Below, piece by piece: positions 23,801 through 31,418 of a DNA stretch of 64,000 nucleotides. The number at the start of each line of letters is the position of its first letter. The first letter of the stretch is position 1. The stretch comes from Sialis fuliginosa (lineage: Eukaryota; Arthropoda; Insecta; Megaloptera; Sialidae): positions 8,556,001-8,620,000 of the forward strand of contig OY540810.1 in assembly GCA_961205875.1 (NCBI GenBank). The letters are read 5' to 3'. The translations under genes were made by a program, and so were the position numbers. A model generated the notes under the pieces. That model saw only the letters and a program-made list of their open reading frames with translations, was not told the origin of the DNA and did not search any database.

Positions 23801-25690
23801 GCTTTATTAGTAATATAAATTCATAAGAATTACAAAAAAGAAGTCCATGAATCCTAAAAAAAACAGCATATCTTGCTCTTAAAGGGGCCATAATGGTACC
23901 AGTACCTTAATATTTTTTGTACAGATGTGTGATATAAATCGTAATTTCATTGCAGGTTACGATGGCCAGTCGATTAAAATCCACGACACGAGCAACGAGG
24001 GTCGTCTCCTGATGGCCGACACTCTCGCATACGCCCAGAAGATGCACAAGGCCTCGCTACTGATCGATGTGTCGACAATGACCAACGCTTTGGTCGCTTG
24101 TATTGGTTCAGGTATGTAATACAGTTTTAAAAACCATTACCTCCATTTATTGTAATGTTGATTCCGATCTTGTTCTTATCCTTTCTATATGTGTCACTTA
24201 TAAAAATCAATATGTATAATAAGTGCGCTTTCAATTAATCCAGTATCCAGTTGTGTGCTATAAATACATTCAATTGTGTGCCATTAGTCTAATCAAATTA
24301 GATTTTTAAATGGAATAAAAATTCGTTTCAAGTATTTTATCGCCAATCGGTGTCTAATGATGCCCTTGGTAAATATCAGAAATACAAGACTGTAGGCCCC
24401 CGAGAAATACACACACAAAAAATAAAAATACAAAAAAATTAGTGCCGCTTTTTCTTAAATCGTCGTGCAAGCGAAAACGATGTAAGATAGATAGAGCAAA
24501 AATGAGTAGAGACAATTTTACAGACAATACAAGAAGGGTAATTCATTTCGATCATTTTGAATTTTTTATCACATATCAGAATAAAAACCCTTTGCTGTTT
24601 GTTAGTTTTTTATAAAAATCTGTCGAAGCGTTTAGTCATGAAAATTAAGAGAACGGACATAATACGTACTTGGTATATGAAGAAGGGTACGTACAAAAGT
24701 TGCAAACTTTGATGACAATTATCTCGAGTTTAAACCGATCGATCTCATTAAAATTTCACGATTGGATAGATATCATTATTCTTTTTATCCCTTAATTTTT
24801 TTTAAATCAATATGATGTTTGCACGAGAACTACCTTAGGCTCTGTCAAACAGGGAGCGGACTGTCCGCCGTGGACTAGGGTGGTCAAACAGAACGCGTAA
24901 GTGACGCGTGAACCAGGGCAAATTCTTTCTTAATCTAGTGATCATCATGTCTTTTGTTAGCTGTGAGTTCAGCAGCAAGACAAAAAAGGAAATGGGTATA
25001 CCATAGTCAATGTGCATAATGCAGATATTCTATATAGTGACTAGATATTCTACGTTCGAGAGGGTTGTTTTTCGAGCTAAATACTGAAGCGATGTTATAC
25101 AAACAACTGCACTACCGCACAAAATCAATCAACCGCGCGCGAACTCTGTAAAAATTTACAACTTGTCCGCTGTCCGTCGCGGACAGAACTTGTCAGCCGC
25201 GGTAGTCCGCTTTCTGTTTGACCAGGATGATGCAACATTACACGATACAGAGTTCGCGGCTCTTCCTGTTTGACAGAGCCTTAATAAATAATAACCGATT
25301 GCAGGTGCGAGCGGCGTGTTCACGAACAGGGACAAGCGCTGGGAGGAGATAAAGAAGGCCGGCGCGATAACCGGTGACCGCGTGGTCCGCCTGCCGCTAT
25401 GGGACTACTACCGCAAGTTCGTGTCGAACAGCAAAACGGTCGACATGGACAACCGCGGCAAGCAGGTGGGATCTACGTGCATCGCGGCCGCGTTCCTCAG
25501 CCACTTCGTGTCGCAGGACGTCGACTGGATCCACATCGATTCGAACGGGTCCGGCATGATGGCCAAGAACCGAATGCTGCCGTACTACGAGGAGAACCGG
25601 ATGATGGGCAGGCCGACGCGCACTCTCGTCCAGCTGCTGCATCAGCTCTGCTGCGAGAACGAAAACGAGAAGAAGGCGGCGGCGGCGTAG
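14689..25690 (+). CDS. M17 leucyl-aminopeptidase family protein, sperm-LAP-like, predicted inactive; 7 exons
   Basis: Joined exons 14689-14835, 15110-15222, 15377-15821, 16263-16391, 17923-18187, 23956-24111 and 25305-25690 give 546 residues; all introns are GT...AG. Residues 1-49 are basic, Asn/Arg-rich and almost without acidic residues, like a mitochondrial targeting peptide. Residues 50-235 form the N-terminal M17 domain (KGVVIGVYESAEG, VAVVGLGKPN, NLARRLSDTAANQLTPELFA). Residues 265-540 form the peptidase domain (GKGVTFDSGG, DMSGAAT, SNEGRL, GRPTRTLVQ). Of the classical M17 active-site residues, K296, D301, D320, E381 and R383 are present. The lysine of the SIK-type motif is N308 and the first Asp of NTDAEGR is S379, so aminopeptidase activity is doubtful. 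Insect sperm LAPs with such losses are structural proteins of sperm mitochondria; that role here is inferred. Start chosen because an in-frame TAA lies at 14671. It is somewhat longer than cytosolic LAPs (about 520 residues). The tail ends in poly-Ala. Confidence 0.92.
15110..15222 (+). CDS. Aminopeptidase exon 2
   Basis: Encodes KGVVIGVYESAEGTPQLT onward, residues 50-86 plus two bases of codon 87. The acceptor is CAATGAAG after a TTTTCGTTTTTT tract and the donor is AA/GTATGT. Codon 87 is completed by the first base of exon 3 (AA+G, Lys). Intron 2 is 154 bp. Confidence 0.85.
15377..15821 (+). CDS. Aminopeptidase exon 3
   Basis: Largest exon, markedly GC-rich. Encodes residues 88-235, from IGSNIMKEGHC to the conserved NLARRLSDTAANQLTPE block. 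Acceptor GATTACAG/G, donor CAG/GTATTT. An alternative acceptor at 15324 (TTTGGCAG) puts the joined sequence out of frame with exon 3 and was rejected. Confidence 0.9.
16263..16391 (+). CDS. Aminopeptidase exon 4
   Basis: Encodes 43 residues (236-278), including VEVHDKEWIKQKKFEAILAV and AKGSCNSPYFVE. This matches the linker region of M17 proteins, where an 'SVAKGS' block precedes the catalytic domain. Acceptor TTTCGTTTCAG, donor GAG/GTAATT, both phase 0. Intron 3 is 441 bp. Confidence 0.88.
16392..17922 (+). other. Intron 4 (1531 bp)
   Basis: AT-rich intron. Near its 3' end are an ACACCCTGTATAC motif (17674-17686), which resembles a decayed Tc1/mariner-type terminus, and a partial family C MITE (17689-17743). 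The acceptor is AATCTTTTACAG. Confidence 0.7.
17689..17743. mobile_element. Family C MITE, partial
   Basis: Contains AAAGGAGCATTTAA and TTGGTTGATAATACCGGGCAT, the right terminus seen at 51344-51580 and, diverged, at 39924-40177. Only this end is clear. Confidence 0.5.
17923..18187 (+). CDS. Aminopeptidase exon 5 (first metal-site exon)
   Basis: Encodes residues 279-366 plus one base of codon 367. Carries IGKGVTFDSGGLCLNRDCKA and SVCRGDMSGAAT, the block holding four M17 active-site positions: K296, D301, D320 (kept) and N308 (normally Lys). Donor ACGT/GTGAGT. GC-rich compared with its flanks. Confidence 0.9.
18679..19209. mobile_element. TIR element (TAGGCATGATGCC ends)
   Basis: The left end TAGGCATGATGCC is matched by the inverted right end GGCATCATGCCTA. 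The interior includes two TGACGTCA-type words (near 18839 and 19018). The short TIR and the lack of a clear target duplication leave the class open. Confidence 0.45.
19213..19617. mobile_element. CACTG-ended MITE, copy 2
   Basis: Same order of blocks as 5129-5518. It has an extended inverted terminus (TTCGAACATAAATTTTAATA left; ATTAATATTTATGTTCGA right) and the internal GTCCTTGGTTAGGGCAATC block. The first bases of the left end have mutated to CAATAAAAATTT. Confidence 0.65.
20541..20599 (+). mobile_element. Helitron-like 3' terminus
   Basis: GACGCGAACGAAGTCGTGGG forms an imperfect GC-rich hairpin followed by AAACAG and CTAA, then T: the CTRR/T ending of a Helitron. The 5' start is not identifiable. 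Confidence 0.45.
21057..21935. mobile_element. Foldback Tc1/mariner-like element with long inverted arms
   Basis: ACAGGGTGGCGCAACGAAAA at 21057 is mirrored at 21916-21935. The two arms (about 350 bp each, roughly 21057-21410 and 21585-21935) are near-identical inverted copies around a spacer of about 175 bp. The ACAGGGTG start is typical of Tc1/mariner-related TIRs. The spacer encodes the tail of a transposase on the minus strand (21448-21579). A large part of the transposase gene is gone. Confidence 0.75.
21448..21579 (-). pseudogene. C-terminal remnant of a Tc1/mariner-like (IS630 group) transposase
   Basis: The minus strand reads 43 codons then TAG with no internal stop. It includes EECRQLTLQTFQQVRNNFEH and CMKASGAQFEHLL. 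The spacing and the terminal 'C-x-x-x-x-G-x-x-F-E-H-L' signature are those of the extreme C-terminus of DDE transposases common in insects. The DDE catalytic core is absent. The fragment lies exactly in the spacer of the foldback element, so it belongs to that element and not to the host gene. Confidence 0.6.
21936..23397 (+). other. Intron sequence, no distinct feature
   Basis: AT-rich intron sequence between the foldback element and the repeat at 23398. No exon with M17 similarity is missing from the protein, so none is expected here. Confidence 0.5.
23398..23910. repeat. hAT-internal repeat, copy 1
   Basis: Shares long blocks with 37056-37450 and with the interior of the hAT element at 42631-43553: GTTTAATTAAATGTACTAAC, TATTATATTATCATAGCATC, ATCCATTACTGGAGAAAAAA. 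It is probably a copy of that non-autonomous hAT whose ends have been lost or diverged. It ends about 45 bp before the exon 6 acceptor. Confidence 0.6.
23956..24111 (+). CDS. Aminopeptidase exon 6 (M17 signature exon)
   Basis: Encodes residues 368-418, with split codons at both ends. Contains IHDTSNEGRLLMADTLAYAQ, the place of the M17 signature NTDAEGR. The first Asp is S379 while E381 and R383 remain. Donor TTCAG/GTATGT; codon 419 (G+GT, Gly) is completed in exon 7. Confidence 0.9.
24345..24445 (+). repeat. Interspersed repeat, related copy at about 33635-33745
   Basis: Shared order of words: ATGATGCCCTTGGTAAATAT / ATGATGTCCTTAATAAAATA, then AAATACAAG-CT-TA-G-CCCCGA and an A-rich AAAAATAAAAATA tail. 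Family not assigned. Lies in intron 6. Confidence 0.45.
24838..25280. mobile_element. GGCTCTGTC-ended MITE abutting exon 7, copy 1
   Basis: The 443-bp element has termini GGCTCTGTCAAACAGG and CCTGTTTGACAGAGCC and is flanked by TTA on both sides (24835-24837, 25281-25283). A three-base TTA duplication with GG-starting TIRs fits PIF/Harbinger. The second copy (52118-52440) is flanked by TTAA on both sides, so the class is not settled. Only 24 bp separate its right end from exon 7. Confidence 0.75.
25305..25690 (+). CDS. Aminopeptidase exon 7 (terminal coding exon)
   Basis: Encodes residues 420-546 and the TAG stop: ASGVFTNRDKRWEEIKKAGA, GDRVVRLPLWDYYRKF, the small-residue STCIAAAFLSHF block, the divergent DSNGSGMMAKNRMLPYYEEN segment, GRPTRTLVQLLHQL and a KKAAAA tail. 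The acceptor is CCGATTGCAG. Very GC-rich, which creates long open frames in all other phases. Confidence 0.9.
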
Positions 25691-25853
25691 TCGCGGTGTG
25701 GTCCTGCGGGTACCACAGTCGTCGTGTGTTATATGTATCGTTATCGTCGTGCGTGAGCCGGGATGCACACACGGGCGTGACTGGCAAGGATTGGTGGTGG
25801 CCGTCTTCGCCGAACGCTTGAGGTCTTTTTCTCCCGCAGTCGCTGTTGTGATT
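25691..25853 (+). other. Probable 3'-UTR start of the aminopeptidase gene
   Basis: GC-rich sequence continues for about 160 bp after the stop and then ends abruptly at the MITE at 25865. It contains no AATAAA or ATTAAA. A good donor-like site (ATT/GTAAGAA) lies at 25854, so the UTR may be spliced to 28030. Otherwise it would have to run into the MITE, where ATTAAA (25984) and AATAAA (26075) occur. Confidence 0.4.
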
Positions 25854-25864
25854 GTAAGAACCTT

Positions 25865-26125
25865 ATGTCCGGTATTATAAAGAAATAACTAAACTTGTGA
25901 GCTAATAAGCGCTTTCAAAATGGGATATCAAACTTATATAACAGTTACTTTGAAGTTTCTTAAGTAATTGACCAACGGTATTAATTAAAACAATATATAC
26001 AAAATGTATCTTGTATGGTAAAAAATACCAAGTGTATTAATGTAAATTAAAGTATCACCGATTTAAATTCCAAAAATAAATCCACAGATATCAGAAAAAA
26101 AATATCCCATTGAAAGTGCTTGTTA
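25865..26125. mobile_element. ATGTCCGG-ended MITE (family A), copy 3
   Basis: Starts ATGTCCGGTATTATAAAG and carries GAGCTAATAAGCGCTTTCAA and, near the right end, CCCATTGAAAGTGCTTGTTA, mirroring the family A ends. The terminal right bases are diverged. Lies 175 bp downstream of the aminopeptidase stop codon. Confidence 0.65.
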
Positions 26126-26240
26126 CCTACCAAATATTTGTTCTGACCACGAAAGTATTGGTATTAATATTAATAATCAAAAATTTATATTTAACTAACA
26201 AACAAAATTTAACTGTAGTTTTTAAGCATATAGGCATTGT

Positions 26241-26540
26241 ACAGGATGAGGCATCTAAATTGGGACAAACGAATAACTTCAAAACAAGAGACTATGGAAA
26301 AATTATTCGTAGAACGTGTACAAGTAAAAAAGTCGAACATTTCTTATTTTGCTAAATATCCTTAAAAAAATAATCTCTCACTACAACGTCTTTTATAAAA
26401 GAATAAGTTTCAGAAATAAAGAATATAGTTTCAATTTCAAAAATAAAGTTGACAACGTCCACCAAATCAAAAATTATAACATTTTTCCATACAGTCCCTT
26501 GTTTTCGAGTTATTTGTATATCTATATTGTAATCTCTCCC
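26241..26540. repeat. Possible decayed Tc1/mariner-type element
   Basis: Begins TACAGGATGAGGCATCTAAA, the style of mariner-like termini, and runs to the poly-C tract near 26537. No matching right end was identified, so borders are uncertain. Confidence 0.3.
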
Positions 26541-26909
26541 CCCCCCCCCCGCGCTAAATAACTTTATAATTAGAACAGATGTCGTTATTTTATAATATTA
26601 TTTAATATCAAACGTTAAAGTGTTTTGCTTTCCTTTCAACATTTCCTATTTGACTCAATATTAAACTATGCAAGTTGAGATATATGTATTATGTATGCAT
26701 GTATATGATACATATAACTTGGTCTTACAAATAAATTAGACAAGAAGTAGCAACGACAATTATTATTAATGTTCGGTACACTGCAAATACAAAGTGTGTT
26801 GTTTTGACACACCTAAGTGTGTCATTTTCTTGTAGTCATATTTAATCCCTTTTTTGGTGTGTTCTTTTATAAACACACTTTAAGGTGTGTAGTTTTAACA
26901 CGTTTTTTG

Positions 26910-26957
26910 AACACGCTTTGTAGTGTGTTAGTGAATTAACACACTACAAAGCGTGTT
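26910..26957. repeat. Perfect 20-bp inverted repeat (hairpin)
   Basis: The arms 26910-26929 and 26938-26957 are exact reverse complements (AACACGCTTTGTAGTGTG...) around an 8-base loop. It sits at the inner edge of the left subterminal array of the CACTG-ended element. Confidence 0.9.
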
Positions 26958-27066
26958 ATTGTAATAAATCTGTAAACCACATTTTATTAAGAAATTATTA
27001 TTGAACAAATATAAATACAATTTTTTTAAATAATATACACTACATAATAATTTTTTTCTTCTTCGA

Positions 27067-27409
27067 TTAATCAGCCACATAAAGCATATCTAAATTGATT
27101 GTAACAATTTTATCCTCTGGAACGATATTATTATCACTTTTAGTTGATGATATCAAAACAATATGGACATCACTTTTATCCGAAATTTCATCTACAATTC
27201 CACATCACATATTTTATTATTTCTATCCGGGTCTTCTTTTTATAAAATAATTAATTTTCCCTGTAGCATCATCTTCAGAATGCTGTCATTTGTAGTTGCG
27301 TTTATTAATCCTTGACGTATGAATTCTACACCCGATATATCTTTTTGTGGTGAATATTTAATGCACTTACACATTTCACCTATCAGACAATAAACTTTCT
27401 TTTCTATAT
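27067..27409 (-). pseudogene. Decayed reading frame inside the CACTG-ended element
   Basis: The minus strand reads about 115 codons with protein-like composition. It starts with IEKKVYCLIGEMCKCIKYSP and QKDISGVEFIRQGLINATTN, then a TAA after GKLIIL, then KEDPDRNNKICDVEL. A one-base frameshift follows, then DEISDKSDVHIVLISSTKSD and a final INLDMLYVAD with TAA. A possible upstream extension (IRRIFRHFDRIELDIFVY) runs to about 27500, separated by another TAA. I do not recognise the family. It could be the tail of the element's own protein or a captured host exon. Confidence 0.45.
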
Positions 27410-27884
27410 TAATTTAATATACAAAAATATCAAGCTCAATTCTATCAAAATGACGAAAGATACGACGTATAAATGTTACTAGTGTCAAATCGTTTTATAC
27501 TCTATATGGCAAAAGAGTGAGAGCGAATATGGTATCATGACTATAGAGGGAGAAAGATCGAATGTATATAGGCTATATTCACCTATATTATATTCTAACA
27601 CACCAACAAGTGTGTTTATTTTCAAAGTGTGTAGTTCTCCAAAAAGTGTGTTAGTAGATATTAAACGTGTTATTTCAACACACTTAAGTGAGTAAATAAT
27701 ATTTTTGATTATGATTTACAAATTATTTTTTACACACCAGAAAGTGTGTTACTCTTTTAACACGGATAAGTGTGTCAATAAACACACTTAATCTTGACTA
27801 CACACTTATGTGTGTCAAATAACACACTCATGTGTGTTTTGTAACACATTTTGGTGTGTTTTTAACAAACTAGCATTTGCAGTG

Positions 27885-28029
27885 TAGGTACTTAATTTGC
27901 TACAAGGTATTTTCTGTCTCTGTATTTTCATTTATCTATGATATTTCTACGTACTGTGGCAAGTAGAACGCGGCTGTTTTATGATAAATTAATTCAAGTA
28001 CTAGTGATATTTTTTATGATCTCTTACAG
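27885..28029 (+). other. AT-rich spacer
   Basis: Short sequence between the CACTG-ended element and the candidate exon. It ends in a plausible acceptor (ATCTCTTACAG at 28029). Confidence 0.4.
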
Positions 28030-28555
28030 TGATATATTCATATCCATACGGCTTGGAACAGCGGGATCGAGAAAGAAATCGCCGACGGAAGACGTTGCGT
28101 CATGTCCCTGTAATGTCACGCCTGTGTTTTACGAACATTCACTTCACCACCCGGCATTTACTGAATAATAGTGACTACAAGCCGAATTCGTGCCCCACAA
28201 CCCCTTTTTATTTTTATTTTTTTTATTTTTATTTACATGCGTCGAGAGTCAAGGAATCAAGAAATCAAGAATTCACGTAGATGTTTAATTTTAGTTATTA
28301 AACACACGCCCAAATTTTTTTCCGGTCGTTTTATTTTGTCTAACCCGATTGTAGTTCATTATTCATATTTGCTCTGTATATCTACTTACTGTGATTTATT
28401 TATTTATTTCTTTACCCCCCCCCCCCTGAAAAAGTTTGTTGTCATTATTTATTATTTGCTGAATTGTAAATTAAATTTTTCTAGTAAATATATTATTTTA
28501 GTTTGAAGTTTTGAGTATTGATTTTGACGTGAATAAAGTCTAGTGTTTCATGGGT
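28030..28555 (+). other. Candidate terminal (3'-UTR) exon
   Basis: It follows a TCTCTTACAG acceptor. The first 150 bp are less AT-rich than the surroundings and contain no recognised repeat. AATAAA occurs at 28532-28537 followed by a TG-rich stretch, as at a polyadenylation site. A parsimonious reading is a 3'-UTR intron (25854-28029) of the aminopeptidase gene that collected the transposons between. Short reading frames occur in two phases (for example RRRKTLRHVPVMSRLCF) but show no domain, so I do not call it coding. Confidence 0.3.
28532..28537 (+). terminator. Candidate poly(A) signal AATAAA
   Basis: AATAAA followed within 10-20 bases by TAGTGTTTCATGGGTATTT, a GU-rich downstream element. 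Significance depends on the candidate exon being real, since AATAAA is frequent in AT-rich DNA. Confidence 0.3.
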
Positions 28556-30615
28556 ATTTCAGAAACTTGATGTAACGCACTGAAATCAGTTTGTGCGCTA
28601 GCGTAATTTTATAATCAGAGCAGCAACGCCGTGGGTTTTGGTCTCAAGTTATGGATCTCTACGTGATACAAGTATAAATAAATAAAAATTAACCAGTTTT
28701 AATTTTTTTATAAAAAAGCAAAAACAAAAATTTAATTTCGTATTTGCACGATTTTGCTTGCAAATATGAATTAATTAAATTGAAACAAAAACGACAGTGT
28801 ATCTACATATTCTCTACATTGTAACGTTTTTAATATTTTGATTAAAGTTTTTTAAATTGAATAAATACAAAAAATTATCTGTATAATGTGCTGTAAATTA
28901 TTATTAATACTACAATAAAAAACTATGGATAACATTTTTAGATAATTTTACTCTCTATAAAGCTGATAATAACTTTTTTTTATAAAACCAACAGTTTGTC
29001 GTATATTAAAAAAAACTTCAAAAACTATTAATTTTACAAAAAAAAGTTTTCACTAAAAAGAAGTGAAAAATTTAGTTCCGAACAAAAAGGTATCTTATAA
29101 TTTTTTCGTAGGACAAACGGTTTCCGAGATAATAGCGAAAATTATCCAATATGACGGCTAACGCTGACACCCTACAAAGTCAAAGCCCCCCTACTATTAC
29201 CACATTTAAAAACCGAGCGTAGAAGTTTTGTTGTAAAAATTTTTAATTTGACTGGAGTAAAATGGAAATTGGGTTCATTGTCTACGTAACTAACTATTGT
29301 CAACAATTAAATTTTATATAATGGTACGGAACACTCAGGGCGCGAGTTTTTAAGGAGTTTCCTGAGATAAAATCGGGTGCAAAAGTACATAAAATATCTA
29401 CGTATTACATATAAAAAATAATTACTTATTTTTAACTATTTTTTAACTATGTAGACGTTTTTATATTATATTTGCAAATTTTCTGATTTAAGAAACAAAA
29501 ATTTTTGACAGTGAAAATGTCCTGAATCTATCTTTTTTTACCCACAAATTAAAAAGATATTTTTTAATTTTTTTATTGTCGGAATTTTAATTGTCGTGAA
29601 TTTGTATCGGCACCCGTTTTAATTCGTTTTAAGAAAGTTGACTACTGTATTATAAAATAAATAATATTTATATATTATAATATAATATTTAATATACCAA
29701 CAACAGAAATTAAATGTACAAAAACAAAGCGAATGCCAAGAAAACAGATTTTCTTTGAGTCAAAACAAAAATTGATTTCACTTTATATAAAGCATAAACA
29801 AAGTGGACATATTTAATATTATGAAACATATTATGGAGTTTATTAAATTCACAAAAACATAATTTCATACTTTATATAGAAAATCAAACTTAATACCTGT
29901 TTACATTTGAGATACTCATGTAATAAGATCAGTGGCGGACATGTATGAACAAAAAAGATGATTTGAAAAATATCAGCCGTAAGAAATAATCCGATTATAT
30001 TAAAGAAATAAAAGTTTTGGTGGATATGGGTTTTCTAGGTGTAAACAACATCTTTTTAGCCTAAGTATATAATACTTGTTATTATGTATACAATCAATAA
30101 GTAGATAATTAATCTCGCTATCACTCAAAATAGCTGAGCAATGATTATTTATAAAAACATTTATACAAACTAAGGCTCTATAAATTTTTAGTTGGACACC
30201 AATTCTAATAAATTAATGGTTTTAAAAATGTCAATTGGTGTAAGGAACCAAATTAGTTTTTGATGCAATTTTAGTCAGTTTTTCTTTTTCTATCGGTTAG
30301 TATATTTAAAATTTCGATATTTCTTAAAATTCGTATTTTACACCCAACAATAATTTTTTCATAAAAAATATTGATATTGGTTAGAGAATTTTACAAACAA
30401 AAAAGTTATAATTGTTTTCCCAAAGTTGTTTCAAATTGTTTTGTAAAGTCGTGTTTGGTCCCTTACGTCAATTGAAGTTTCAACCATCGATATGTCCAAC
30501 TAATTCAATTTTTAATTGTCCAACTTTCGATTGTAAGTGCGACAAAGAAACTGAATTGCTCGTTTGGCCTTAAATGAATTAAATATTGAATATTTACATA
30601 ATTTTAATTTTTAAT
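28556..30615. other. AT-rich intergenic stretch
   Basis: No gene recognised. Around 29040-29190 the wording (TTTCCGAGATAATAGCG, GACACCCTACAAAG) resembles the interior of decayed Tc1/mariner-type repeats. CAGTGGCGGACATG at 29931 resembles a solitary hAT terminus. Confidence 0.45.
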
Positions 30616-31418
30616 TTTTTCCGGGACGGTCGAATATTTCAATGGTTTATCGAAAAACAAAAATATGTGTGTTCAATATTTTTGAACTCGACCCCCCCAC
30701 AACATACAACTTTGATATCTTAAATGGAAACTCCCAATTTTTATTACAAATCTGGATTTTGCGTCAAAAAATACGTAACTTTTATCGGAAACATTTTTTG
30801 TATTCGAGGCAGATGGCGCTGTAATTGCTGTCCGAAAAGAAAAATTTTGTAAGAGAAATTTCCTAGTAAAAAACAAGCCATGGTCGTGGTGCGGCTGTGC
30901 TATGGCCGTGGTGCGGCCATGTGGTCGCGGCCGTGGTACAGTCCACGGCCGGGCGGTCCGCACCACGGCAGCACTTGTTTCATAACAAGCACGGCCGAAC
31001 GGTCGCACCACGGCCGCATCCATTGCCGCACCCACGGCCGCTCTACGGTCACACCACGGCCGCACCACGTCCATAGCACGGCCGCACCACGACCATAACA
31101 CGGCCGTTTGGTTTTTTTATTCGGGAATTTCTCTTACAAAATTTTTCTTTTCGGACAGCAATTACAGCGCCATTTGTACCGAATACAAAAAAATGTTTAA
31201 GACAAAAGTTACGTATTTTTTGACGCAAAATCCGAATCTGCAATAAAAAATGGGGGTTTCCATTTAAGATAACAAAATTGCTCCCGTCCCCACCCCCTGT
31301 GGGTGGAGGTGGGGGGGGTCAAGTTTGGTCTAGTTTTTTTTTTAATATTGAACATGTATTTTTTTGTTTTTCGATGCTGTATGTATCATTCAAAATATTC
31401 GACCATCCCGGAACAATG
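30616..31418. mobile_element. Foldback element with GC-rich GGCCGTGGTGCGG core
   Basis: The outer ends TTCCGGGACGGTCGAATATT (left) and AATATTCGACCATCCCGGAA (right) are inverted copies. The arms stay paired inward through ACGTAACTTTTATCGGAAAC/GTTTAAGACAAAAGTTACGT-like blocks and GACAGCAATTACAGCGCCAT. The centre (about 30880-31107) is extremely GC-rich: GTGGTGCGGCCGTG-type words on the left half and their complements (CACGGCCGCACCAC) on the right half. Open frames through the core are products of this low-complexity composition. No transposase is present. Confidence 0.75.

Larger units (their letters stand above)
18188..23955 (+). other. Intron 5 (5768 bp), transposon-rich
   Basis: The longest intron. 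It holds a TIR element (18679-19209), a CACTG-ended MITE (19213-19617), a Helitron 3' end (20599), a foldback element (21057-21935) and a hAT-internal repeat (23398-23910). The acceptor is TTTCATTGCAG. A T+GT split codon (Cys367) joins exons 5 and 6. Confidence 0.7.
26779..27884. mobile_element. CACTG-ended DNA element with TGTGTT subterminal repeats
   Basis: The 1106-bp element has inverted ends CACTGCAAAT / ATTTGCAGTG and TA on both flanks. CACTG termini with a 2-bp duplication are compatible with the CACTA/Mirage/Chapaev group (class inferred). Each end carries a dense set of TGTGTT/AACACA words (about 26795-26960 and 27596-27862), the sort of subterminal array that transposases bind. The middle holds a decayed reading frame on the minus strand (27067-27409). 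Confidence 0.65.

Noticed and set aside
25374..25880. Several open frames over and after exon 7
   Set aside because: Shadows of a GC-rich exon and its 3' flank; low-complexity Arg/Ser/Pro/Ala content.
30673..31243. Open frames through the foldback core
   Set aside because: Produced by GTGGTGCGGCCGTG repeats on both strands; no domain.
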